From: an uncultured Lachnospiraceae bacterium
GTDB taxonomy: Bacteria; Bacillota; Clostridia; Lachnospirales; Lachnospiraceae
Assembly: GCA_947176505.1 (NCBI GenBank)
Contig: CAMWQW010000014.1
Location: 1 to 64,000, forward strand
Reading direction: 5' to 3'
DNA length: 64,000 nucleotides
Below are positions 1-7,390 of this stretch, in pieces. The notes beneath the pieces are model-generated. The model was given only the letters and a program-made list of their open reading frames with translations, was not told the DNA's origin and did not search any database. The position numbers were made by a program, and so were the translations under genes. Every line of letters starts with the position of its first letter. The stretch's first letter is position 1.

Positions 1-1572
1 CTTGAGTTTCCGCAGTTTTATCCACAAGCCCCTGATTTTATGAGTATCGTGGTGAACAACTTTCAAAAAATACCCCAAATATAAGGAATCTCATTCCCTT
101 TTGATGTAAAATCAAGCTACCAGACAAAAATCTTACTAAACAAAAAAGAAAGGATTCCTTATGGCTTATTTTACATCAAATACTTACACTTTAAAACGAA
201 AAATTTTAACTTTTACAAACAAGATTTCAAAACACCTTTCAAGACCCGAAAAGAAATTTGCCGCTGACATCACTTATGGCATGTTAGCTTCCGGAAGCTG
301 TCTTCTGACCGATGTTGTAGACCAGCTTCACGAATCCTCTAAAAAAATAAACATTGTTGACCGCTTATCCAGGCACCTTGATAAAGGGACCCCGGAACTT
401 GCCGCAGCTTCCTATCTCCAGCAGGTAAAAAAGATGGCGCCTGCTGGACCTGTGATCCACATTGATGACAGCGATGTTGTAAAACCTGACAGTTATAAGT
501 TCGAAGCCCTGGGCATTGTCAGGGATGGTTCTGAAAGTACTGCCACAAAAAATGTTTATAAAAAGGGCTACCATGTTACAGAAGCCTGTGTCCTTACAGC
601 CAGCAATCATCCTGTCAGCATTTTCTCCCGCATCCATTCTTCACAGGAAAAAGACTATAAGTCTGCAAATACAATCACCTTCCATGCCATAGAACAGGGC
701 GCTGCTCTTTTTGGTAAAGCAACTTTTGCCATGGACAGAGGATACGATGACAATAAGATGTTTCTGAAACTGGAGGAACTTGGCCAGGATTATGTCATTC
801 GCCTGACCGCCAGGCGTAAGCTGCTGTATCATAACAAATGGACAATGGCTACAGAGCTCCGCGATCGCAGAAAAGGCAAAGTCAAAACCAGTGTGTTTTA
901 CAAAGGGAAAGAACAGGAAGCCTATCTCTCCCATGTAAAAGTGCAGATCACTGCATCCAAAAAAGATATTTATCTGGTGCTTGTTTATGGCATTACCGAG
1001 CATCCGATGATGCTTGCCACCAACAAAGAGATCAGATCCAAAGATGATGTGATCCGGGTGGCAAGAACCTACTTCTCACGCTGGAAGATCGAAGAATATT
1101 TCCGCTGCAAAAAGCAGATGTTCCAGTTTGAAAAATTTCGTGTGCGCAGGCTTAAAGCGATCAACGCACTTAACTTTTATATCACCTTATGCATGGCGTT
1201 TCTTGCAATGATCTCCATGGAATCAGAAACCAATGCCCTTAAGGTCTCCATCATAAAGACAGCAGATCCTGTAAAGGAAAAAGTTTTCTTCTGCTATTAC
1301 CGGCTGGCAAAAGGCATCTCAGGCATACTCTCCTATGCAAAAGAGGGCGTCAGGCTCTGGTTTCGGACGAAACGTCCGAAGTACCGTCAACTCTGCCTTA
1401 AGCTGGTTGTTTGAATAGATAAAAGAATAGTTCTCCCAAGGTCCGGTTCCGGCGGGGCTTATTAAAGTGTCTCTATTCACAGAACTGCCATTCTCAAAAT
1501 CTTAAAAAATCGGCAGATTGGTGCTTTGTAAAACTGTATTCATTTTGGAATTACATTTTGCGGAAACTCAAG
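1..1572 (+). mobile_element. IS4-family insertion sequence, apparently complete
   Basis: The first 14 bases of the window (cttgagtttccgca) are exactly the reverse complement of 1559-1572 (tgcggaaactcaag). These bracket a single transposase gene, so they are read as the terminal inverted repeats. The repeats do not extend further inward. The window begins at the left tip, so the outside flank and any target-site duplication on that side cannot be seen; the right flank starts atgaaaat. About 160 bp of non-coding DNA lies between the leading repeat and the gene, and about 145 bp follows it. The IS lies inside the conjugative-element DNA that continues to about 4.7 kb. Confidence 0.85.
161..1414 (+). 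CDS. IS4-family DDE transposase
   Basis: The protein (417 aa) should catalyse cut-and-paste transposition of the surrounding IS. Three DDE blocks are visible. The first acidic residue lies in HIDDSD near residue 102. The second lies in AMDRGYDD near residue 192. The C-terminal block has the IS4 signature Y-(2)-R-(3)-E-(6)-K in YFSRWKIEEYFRCKK near residues 305-319. The start is supported by gaaagg a few bases upstream. Length and motif order are normal for the family and the reading frame is intact, so the element may be active. No second gene is present in the IS. Confidence 0.9.
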   Translation: MAYFTSNTYTLKRKILTFTNKISKHLSRPEKKFAADITYGMLASGSCLLTDVVDQLHESSKKINIVDRLSRHLDKGTPELAAASYLQQVKKMAPAGPVIHIDDSDVVKPDSYKFEALGIVRDGSESTATKNVYKKGYHVTEACVLTASNHPVSIFSRIHSSQEKDYKSANTITFHAIEQGAALFGKATFAMDRGYDDNKMFLKLEELGQDYVIRLTARRKLLYHNKWTMATELRDRRKGKVKTSVFYKGKEQEAYLSHVKVQITASKKDIYLVLVYGITEHPMMLATNKEIRSKDDVIRVARTYFSRWKIEEYFRCKKQMFQFEKFRVRRLKAINALNFYITLCMAFLAMISMESETNALKVSIIKTADPVKEKVFFCYYRLAKGISGILSYAKEGVRLWFRTKRPKYRQLCLKLVV

Positions 1573-2046
1573 ATGAAAATTTGGCTTACGACCAAAAAGT
1601 GAAACAGGCAGCCGGGACAATCTAGCGGCTTTTTTATATTTTCCAAATGGAGAAATATGTCATGCTTTGCAGAAAGACTTGATACAATCCCGATACAAAC
1701 ATGATAGGAACGTGATATTGCCGCTGTAACATTTTTACTGGAAAGCGGCACAAGCCCTTTCCCAAAAAATCAAGGAGGTGCAGCCTATCCATAAAAAATT
1801 TTTTAATGGCAGGTACACCCGAAAAACCGCCCCGCATTTTGCACGGGGAACGCCGATTTACCAACGACAAAATCCCCTTCAACACACCCGACTGATAAAG
1901 AAAAGCAGCCGGGCTTTTTTATGCCTTGTCGAAAACTTTTTGAATTTTTTTCTGAAAAAGTTTGCCAAATTTTCTTTCCAGTGCGTAGTAATAACAGGAG
2001 GGCAAAAAAGGGAAAACTTTTTCCGCAGGCATGGGGAGGTGGCAGC
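1573..2046. other. Conjugative-element leader region with hairpins, no certain gene
   Basis: This stretch lies between the IS and the sigma-like gene. It holds a terminator-like hairpin around 1612-1637 (agccg/cggct arms then a T run). A second GC hairpin (ccccg/cgggg) lies near 1834-1852. A T-run follows a gcagccgggc stretch near 1902-1920. A 29-codon open frame, 1806-1895, starts with ATG, but its aaggagg lies about 30 bases upstream, so I do not call it as a gene. Such attenuator-like leaders are common before Tn916-type regulatory genes. No target-site repeat of the IS can be tested. Confidence 0.4.
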
Positions 2047-2472
2047 ATGAAGCCAGACCCGAAAGAAAAACACAAGCAGCATACCTTTGACGCATACTGC
2101 AAACGCATTTTGAAGAACGAAAGCAGCGACTACCAAAGGCGCATGAGCGTACTTAGGGAGCATGAGATACCTTTTTCCATGCTGCCGAAAGAAACGCTTG
2201 CACAGTTCGTCATGTGGGACGAGTATTTCAAAGATACATACCACTTTGAAGCGAGGGGATTTGAAATTTCCGTTGCGGACGAGCTTTTAGCCGAAGCACT
2301 AAAGACCCTGCCGCAGGACAGGCTTGAAATCGTCCTGCTGTATTACTTTTTGGGAATGAGCGACACGGAGATCGCAGCGCACTTGAACCTTGTACGCCGG
2401 ACGGTAGCCTACCGCCGGACAAGCTCTTTACAGGAATTAAAAAAATTCATGGAGGTAAATGCTGATGAATGA
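2047..2472 (+). CDS. Sigma-70 region-4-like regulator of a conjugative element (Tn916 Orf7-like)
   Basis: This 141-aa protein has a C-terminal helix-turn-helix of sigma region 4 type: LPQDRLEIVLLYYFLG, then MSDTEIAAHLNLVRRTVAYRR, around residues 88-125. It probably controls transcription of the element's own genes. The start at 2047 is chosen because ggggaggtggcagc sits directly before it. A longer open frame begins at 1921 but would run through the non-coding leader. The following gene overlaps its last codons, so the two are translationally coupled. Family placement is firm; the promoter it recognises is unknown. Confidence 0.8.
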   Translation: MKPDPKEKHKQHTFDAYCKRILKNESSDYQRRMSVLREHEIPFSMLPKETLAQFVMWDEYFKDTYHFEARGFEISVADELLAEALKTLPQDRLEIVLLYYFLGMSDTEIAAHLNLVRRTVAYRRTSSLQELKKFMEVNADE

Positions 2473-2725
2473 AACGACTGCCAACACGCCGCACATACAG
2501 GGCGGCAAGGGCTTACTCCCTTATCCCGTCATTGTGTCGGCTGTTTCCGGGGACGTGGACGCTATGAATACCGTGTTGAAGTATTACGAAGGCTACATCA
2601 CAACTTTGTCAACACGAACCATGTATGACGAAGCGGGCTGCCCCCACCCGTGGCTTGACATGGAGCTGCGGCGCAGACTGGAAACCAAGCTGATTATTAC
2701 GGTAATGACCTTTAAGGTTGCTTAA
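2465..2725 (+). CDS. Helix-turn-helix protein of conjugative elements (Tn916 Orf8-like)
   Basis: An 86-aa protein. It carries the typical pattern of the Orf8 group: LLPYPVIVSAVSGDVDAM, then YYEGYITTLSTR, and a C-terminal MELRRRLETKLI. It is a small accessory regulator of integrative conjugative elements. ATG at 2465 is preferred over ATG at 2459 because ggagg is 9 bases upstream of 2465 but only 3 from 2459. The start overlaps the end of the sigma-like gene by 8 bases. Its exact regulatory job is not known to me. Confidence 0.75.
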   Translation: MNETTANTPHIQGGKGLLPYPVIVSAVSGDVDAMNTVLKYYEGYITTLSTRTMYDEAGCPHPWLDMELRRRLETKLIITVMTFKVA

Positions 2726-3210
2726 AGGAAAGGACAAAAGAGAGCTAAAAGCACGGGCGGGCTGACCGCCCGCTGTTTCCTGCCATTCCGCAAAAGCATA
2801 TCTTCATGGTGTGCCTTTGCGGGCTGACAAGCCCCGGAACTTTGACAAAGAAAGCGCACGGCGCAGCATAGGGCAAACGGACACGTTCAATGTGCGGCGA
2901 GCCTGCGGGCTGATACGCCAAGACCCCCGGCAAGGGGCGAGCGATTTATTATCAGTGAACCGCAGGCGGCAGAGTGGAAACTGCCGCCGCCATGACCCGC
3001 AAATTGGCATAATGATACACCCGTATGACACGGCTACTCATAAGAATGAGAGGGGTGCAAGTCCCGTGGAGCTGCCAAGCCGTCCGTTTCGCCTGTCTTA
3101 CTCAACTTTTTTGAAAAATAGTAAAATTTATAGCGCATTTTTGCTGAAAATCTGTTATGATCGTAGACAAGATATTGAGGTTTCATTATCTGGTCTAGGA
3201 AAGGAGGGCT
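2726..3210. other. GC-rich intergenic region of the conjugative element with hairpins
   Basis: No convincing gene. Two strong hairpins are visible. One lies near 2753-2771, with arms cgggcgg/ccgcccg. The other lies near 2963-2986, with arms ggcggcag/ctgccgcc and an 8-base loop. A 153-codon open frame at 2811-3272 overlaps the next gene out of frame and has no ribosome binding site, so it is treated as chance. The last 100 bases become AT-rich and probably carry the promoter of the excisionase-integrase pair. Confidence 0.4.
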
Positions 3211-3429
3211 ATGATAACCGTAACCAAAAAAGATTTAATTGCTCTGGGTTATGGGACTTCTTTTGCGGCTGACATTATAAGGGAAGCGAAAAAACTTATG
3301 ATTTCCAAAGGGCATACATACTACCAGTCCCGGAAATTAGACCGTGTACCGAGGGAAGCCGTGGAGGAATTATTGGGTATCAGATTTCAAGACGGGCAGG
3401 CTGAATGTACTTCTTGCACATCTATGTAA
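3211..3429 (+). CDS. DUF3173 family protein, probable excisionase-like partner of the integrase
   Basis: A 72-aa basic protein with the DUF3173 pattern: TVTKKDLIALGYGTSFAADI, then REAKKLMISKGHTYYQSRKL, ending in VPREAVEELLGI. Members are nearly always encoded just before a Tn916-type tyrosine integrase and are thought to act as excision factors or DNA-bending partners. aaaggagggct lies immediately before the ATG. It ends 11 bases before the integrase start, which suggests one transcript. The excisionase role is inferred from position, not shown. Confidence 0.75.
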   Translation: MITVTKKDLIALGYGTSFAADIIREAKKLMISKGHTYYQSRKLDRVPREAVEELLGIRFQDGQAECTSCTSM

Positions 3430-3440
3430 GGAGTGAGATT

Positions 3441-4625
3441 ATGGCGAAAGACCCAATTAAGAAAGCAGATAACGGAACTTATTATTTTAGAGCAAACTTA
3501 GGCTACAATCCGATAACAGGTAAACAGATACAGAAATACCGAAGCGGCTTTAAGACAAAAAAGGAAGCAAGGGAGGAATACTCAAAACTTGTCCTCACTT
3601 CCACCGAAGAACTGACTGCAAAAAAAGAAACGATTTCTTTTCAGACGTTCATTGAAGAAACTTACCTGCCGTGGTACAAAACACAGGTAAAGGAAAGCAC
3701 CTACTTGAACCGCCGTTCCACCATTCAGAAGCATTTCGCATACTTCTACAAAATGGCAACGGACGAGATAGAGCCTATCAATGTGCAGAACTGGCAACTG
3801 GAACTGGCAAAAGAGTTCAGCCCAAACTATATCCGCATCGTACAGGGTATGCTCTCTATCGCATTTGACCGGGCTATCGTTCTGGGGATTGCGAAAAAGA
3901 ACCCGTCACGCATGATAGGTAATATTAAAAGCAAAAAGACAAAGGTTGACTTCTGGACGTTGGAGGAATTTCAGAAAGTGATTTCCCTGCTCTACAAGGG
4001 CGATTATTACGAACACTACCTTTTCATTTCCTTTTGGGTACTGTTTATGACAGGCATGAGGATAGGCGAAGCCGCCGCCCTGCAATGGTCTGATATTGAT
4101 TTTGAAACGGGGCTTTTAAGCATTACAAAAACCCTGTACTATAAATCAATGGACGATTACAAGTTTGTCGAGCCAAAGACGCAGGCAAGCGTCCGCAAAA
4201 TCTATATCGACACGGACACCATAAAGGAATTGCAGGCGTGGCGTGAGGTTCAGCAAAAGGTACTGAAAGGCTGCGATCTGGTGTTGAGCTACAACAGTAT
4301 TCCGACCAGTAAGCACACGCTTCCAAGAGCCTTAGAGAAACTTGCCGGGCTTGCAGGCGTACACCGTATCAAAATCCATGCGTTACGACATTCCCACGCT
4401 TCCCTCTTAATCAGCATGGGAGAAAACCCGCTTTTGATTAAAGAGCGTCTAGGGCATGAGAAGATACAGACCACTTTAGGAACATACGGGCATTTGTACC
4501 CGAACAGCAATCTTGAAGTTGCCAATAAATTAACGGGCGTGCTGACATACACACCCGCTTCACACAGCATTGCAGATTACACAAGCAATCAGCACACCGC
4601 AATCTATCACAGAGAGGTTGAATAG
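3441..4625 (+). CDS. int: Tyrosine site-specific integrase (Tn916/Int family)
   Basis: A 394-aa recombinase that should integrate and excise the element. Residues 1-50 form an AP2-like arm-binding domain. Residues about 68-160 form the SAM-like core-binding domain. The catalytic domain follows, with R207 (TGMRIGEA), K246, H313 and R316 (HALRHSH), H339 (LGHE) and nucleophile Y349 (TYGHLYP), so the active site is complete. ATG at 3441 has aaggag 7 bases upstream; an open frame from 3405 overlaps the previous gene and lacks a site. The gene abuts the 3' end of a guaA-type gene, consistent with that gene being the attachment site. Confidence 0.9.
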   Translation: MAKDPIKKADNGTYYFRANLGYNPITGKQIQKYRSGFKTKKEAREEYSKLVLTSTEELTAKKETISFQTFIEETYLPWYKTQVKESTYLNRRSTIQKHFAYFYKMATDEIEPINVQNWQLELAKEFSPNYIRIVQGMLSIAFDRAIVLGIAKKNPSRMIGNIKSKKTKVDFWTLEEFQKVISLLYKGDYYEHYLFISFWVLFMTGMRIGEAAALQWSDIDFETGLLSITKTLYYKSMDDYKFVEPKTQASVRKIYIDTDTIKELQAWREVQQKVLKGCDLVLSYNSIPTSKHTLPRALEKLAGLAGVHRIKIHALRHSHASLLISMGENPLLIKERLGHEKIQTTLGTYGHLYPNSNLEVANKLTGVLTYTPASHSIADYTSNQHTAIYHREVE

Positions 4626-4659
4626 AAAAATGCAATCGTAATGCAATGAGAAAGAGAAA

Positions 4660-4697
4660 AAGCCGCCAAACCCTAGTGTTTACGGGCTTTGCGGCTT
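4660..4697. terminator. Bidirectional terminator between integrase and guaA-like gene
   Basis: aagccgc (4660-4666) pairs with gcggctt (4691-4697), and the inner caaaccc/gggctttg segments lengthen the stem. An A-run precedes it, which serves as the T-run on the minus strand. It separates two converging genes and may belong to the element's end. Confidence 0.6.
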
Positions 4698-4705
4698 AGC
4701 TCCGA

Positions 4706-5998
4706 CTATTCGAACTCAATCGTAGCCGGCGGCTTCGGGCTCATATCGTAACAAACTCGATTGACATTCTCCACCTCCGCCAAAATCCGCTCCGTAATCT
4801 TCTCCAACACATCCCAATCCACCTTCTCGACAGATGCCGTCATCGCATCAATGGTATTGATTGCGCGAACGATTACCATATACTCAAACACTCTGGCATT
4901 ATTTTTCATTCCTACCGACTTGAAATCAGGAACTACCGTAAAGTACTGCCACACCTTTTTATCCAGTCCCGCTTTTGCAAACTCTTCCCGCAAAATTGCA
5001 TCCGACTCACGAACTGCTTCCAATCTGTCTCTGGTGATTGCTCCCAGACATCTCACTCCTAAGCCGGGACCCGGGAACGGCTGACGATACACCATATCAT
5101 GAGGAAGCCCTAACTCCACGCCGCAAGCTCGTACCTCGTCTTTAAAAAGCTGCTTCAACGGTTCAACCAACTCAAATTTTAAATCCTCCGGAAGCCCGCC
5201 TACATTGTGATGGGATTTTACCATTTTCGCAGTCTTGGTACCGCTCTCGATGATATCCGGATAAATGGTTCCCTGTCCCAAGAAATCAATTCCTTCGAGT
5301 TTTCTTGCTTCCTCTTCAAAAACGCGGATAAATTCTCCTCCGATGATTTTCCTTTTCTGTTCCGGATCCGCCACATTTTCAAGCTTGCCGAGAAAACGTT
5401 CGGAAGCATCCACATAGATTAAATTTGCATGTAGTTCGTCACGGAATACTTTTACAACGCTTTCGGATTCGTTTTTGCGCATCAAGCCATGATTAACATG
5501 TACGCACACCAGCTGCTGTCCAATCGCTTTAATCAGCATCGCTGCCACTACGGAAGAATCCACACCGCCGGACAACGCCAAGAGAACTTTTCTGTCGCCT
5601 ACCTGCTGGCGGATCAATTCCACTTGATCTTCGATAAAGTTCTTCATATTCCAGTTAGCTTCCGCCTTACATTCGTCGAAGATAAATTTCTTAAGTGCCT
5701 CCTGATCCGGAAGGTCGCTTAACTTTGTCTCACATTTTGACTGCGGATAATCTACGGACAACATCGGGATTCCCATATCGTAAAGTTCCGCTCTCACCTC
5801 CACTGCCTGTCCGTCAACAACGCGGTTTTCTCCGCCGTTTAACACAATACCTTTCACATTCTTTAACGCTTTCAATTCTTCCACAGTAATGTCATGAGGG
5901 TGTATCTCGCTATACACTCCTAGGTCACGGATTGCACGAGCAATCACAGTGTTGCGTGTACTTCCTAAATCCAAAATCACAATCAAATCTTGTTTCAT
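4706..5998 (-). CDS. GMP-synthase-like protein with a degenerate glutaminase domain
   Basis: This 430-aa protein resembles GuaA, which aminates XMP to GMP. The C-terminal part is intact: PP-loop ALSGGVDSS at residues 141-149, QGTIYPD, GGLPED, and the dimerisation domain ending PKPPATIEFE. The N-terminal class I amidotransferase part is only about 85-130 residues instead of about 200. Where normal GuaA has GICYG, it reads SVDYP, so the Cys nucleophile is gone, and the FHPE His-Glu block is absent. It therefore cannot use glutamine by the normal route; it might use ammonia, borrow another glutaminase, or do something else. A second, complete guaA lies at 26827-28368. The start is chosen by aaggagg 8 bases before ATG at 5998; an upstream in-frame ATG lacks a site. 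Confidence 0.8.
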   Translation of the reverse strand: MKQDLIVILDLGSTRNTVIARAIRDLGVYSEIHPHDITVEELKALKNVKGIVLNGGENRVVDGQAVEVRAELYDMGIPMLSVDYPQSKCETKLSDLPDQEALKKFIFDECKAEANWNMKNFIEDQVELIRQQVGDRKVLLALSGGVDSSVVAAMLIKAIGQQLVCVHVNHGLMRKNESESVVKVFRDELHANLIYVDASERFLGKLENVADPEQKRKIIGGEFIRVFEEEARKLEGIDFLGQGTIYPDIIESGTKTAKMVKSHHNVGGLPEDLKFELVEPLKQLFKDEVRACGVELGLPHDMVYRQPFPGPGLGVRCLGAITRDRLEAVRESDAILREEFAKAGLDKKVWQYFTVVPDFKSVGMKNNARVFEYMVIVRAINTIDAMTASVEKVDWDVLEKITERILAEVENVNRVCYDMSPKPPATIEFE

Positions 5999-6381
5999 CG
6001 GGAAAGCCTCCTTGTTTTTCGTTTTATCATTTCCGCTATTTCTCATTTCACCGTGCATGTACATGCAAAATGATGTCGTACATTAATTATATAGTAGTCC
6101 TCCCATATAAATCAATGTATTTGCCGCAAAACATACTATATAGTATTTAAAACCACTAAAAAGAGTTTATATAACTCCACGTCGTTATATTTACGCGCAA
6201 AACAATTGCATTCACAGACCAAACGTAGTATTCTATATATCAGTAAAACTGTTTTGCTCTTTCTAAATACTATACATACTCCGGACATTCCATGTTCCGG
6301 CAGTAGTCACCTAAAGAAGCAAAGCATATCTGCCGAACTCGCTGCCGCGGGAATATATTAAAACAAAGAAGGTTATCTATC
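5999..6381. promoter_or_regulatory. Divergent intergenic region with palindromes between the guaA-like gene and degV
   Basis: AT-rich divergent region holding the promoters of both neighbours. It contains a perfect 14-bp palindrome atactatatagtat (6133-6146). An inverted repeat of gagtt/aactc arms lies at 6163-6177. A related half-palindrome, tactatacat, lies near 6269. No purine-riboswitch core (the guuucuacc-type loop) was recognised on the minus strand. Which protein binds the palindromes is unknown. Confidence 0.45.
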
Positions 6382-7293
6382 ATGAAGGAAACATTTCATA
6401 TTATTAGCGACGGCTCTTGTGATTTGCCAACAGAATTAGTTCAGGAAAAAAACATTACGGTTGTTCCTTTTTATGTATCTTTTGATGACGAGCACTATTT
6501 CAAGGAAATTACTGAAATTGGCGTACGCGACTTCTATCAGCAGATGGTAGATAGGAAGGGCGTATACCCTAAATCTTCCATGCCATCCATTCGGGATTAC
6601 GAGGACGTCTTTCTCCCTCTTGCTGAAGCAGGGACCCCCGTAATCTGTATCTGCATCACCACGAAATTCAGCGGTTCCATGCAGTCCGCACTTAACGCGC
6701 GCTCTCTTATATTAGAAAAATATCCTCAGGCGGAGATCACCGTCATCGACGCCACCATCAATACGGTACTGCAAGGTCAGTATGTACTGGAAGCCGCTAT
6801 CCTTCGTGACAATGGTGTCAGCTATCAGGACACAGTAAAGCGTTTGGAAGAGATAAAGAGCACCGGAAGAATCTTTTTCACGGTCGGAAATATGGAATAT
6901 CTAAAGCATGGCGGACGAATCGGAAAAGTGGCAGCCCTTGCAGGCGGCGCGCTGGATATCCGCCCTATCATCACTTTAAAGCAGGGGGAAATCTTCCCTT
7001 CCGGTATCGACAGGGGACGGAAACGTACCTTAAAGAAAACCATGAATCTTCTTTTAGATTATTTGAAGGAAAGCAGCCTCGGTATCGACTGCTACAGCAT
7101 TGCAGTCGGATACGGATATGATATAGAAGAAGGTATTGCTTTCCGTGACCATGCATTGTCCGTGCTGCGTGACAAAGGATATGTGATAGACCAGATTCCC
7201 GTTTATCAGATTGGCGCCACCATCAGCGTACACACGGGACCGTATCCGCTGGGCTTCGGAATCATTGAAAAGGGTATCCACGAAGGCAATTAG
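6382..7293 (+). CDS. DegV family fatty-acid-binding protein
   Basis: A 303-aa protein of the DegV/FakB fold. The N-terminal half binds the fatty acid head group: IISDGSCDLP at residues 8-17, PSMPSIRDY-like KSSMPS, and ITTKFSGSMQSA near residue 94. The C-terminal part has the family pattern GGRIGK near residue 177 and IGATISVHTGPYPLGFG near the end. In Firmicutes such proteins deliver fatty acids to FakA for phosphorylation, but no fakA is nearby, so the partner is unknown. It is monocistronic, with a terminator right behind it. Confidence 0.9.
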   Translation: MKETFHIISDGSCDLPTELVQEKNITVVPFYVSFDDEHYFKEITEIGVRDFYQQMVDRKGVYPKSSMPSIRDYEDVFLPLAEAGTPVICICITTKFSGSMQSALNARSLILEKYPQAEITVIDATINTVLQGQYVLEAAILRDNGVSYQDTVKRLEEIKSTGRIFFTVGNMEYLKHGGRIGKVAALAGGALDIRPIITLKQGEIFPSGIDRGRKRTLKKTMNLLLDYLKESSLGIDCYSIAVGYGYDIEEGIAFRDHALSVLRDKGYVIDQIPVYQIGATISVHTGPYPLGFGIIEKGIHEGN

Positions 7294-7299
7294 CACGAT

Positions 7300-7339
7300 A
7301 AAGACCTTGGAGCAAAATGTTTTACTCTCAAGGTCTTTT
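7300..7339. terminator. Bidirectional terminator between degV and the sugar operon
   Basis: aaagaccttg (7300-7309) pairs with caaggtcttt (7329-7338), followed on the plus strand by tttcattgcattttt. It lies between converging genes and can serve both. Confidence 0.8.
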
Positions 7340-7390
7340 CATTGCATTTTTCGGCAAACCCTCACGTTAGGATATCTCGCTTCAAATATC

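Larger units (their letters stand above)
1573..4705. mobile_element. Terminal segment of a Tn916-like integrative conjugative element beside a guaA-type gene
   Basis: Gene order is sigma-like regulator, Orf8-like HTH, DUF3173, tyrosine integrase, all on the plus strand. This is the standard integrase-end module of Tn916/CTn-type elements. The integrase ends about 80 bp from the 3' end of the GMP-synthase-like gene on the opposite strand. The 3' end of guaA is a known integration hotspot, so the junction (att site) is inferred to lie within about 4626-4730. The conjugation and cargo genes would lie to the left, outside the window. No second att copy can be seen. Exact borders are not determinable here. 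Confidence 0.65.

Noticed and set aside
2811..3272. A 153-codon open frame in the conjugative element
   Set aside because: It overlaps the well-supported DUF3173 gene in another frame, has no ribosome binding site and includes strong hairpins.
5999..6381. Purine riboswitch before the reduced GuaA gene
   Set aside because: A stretch with some similarity (ctgatatatag...ctacg) lacks the conserved loops and stems.
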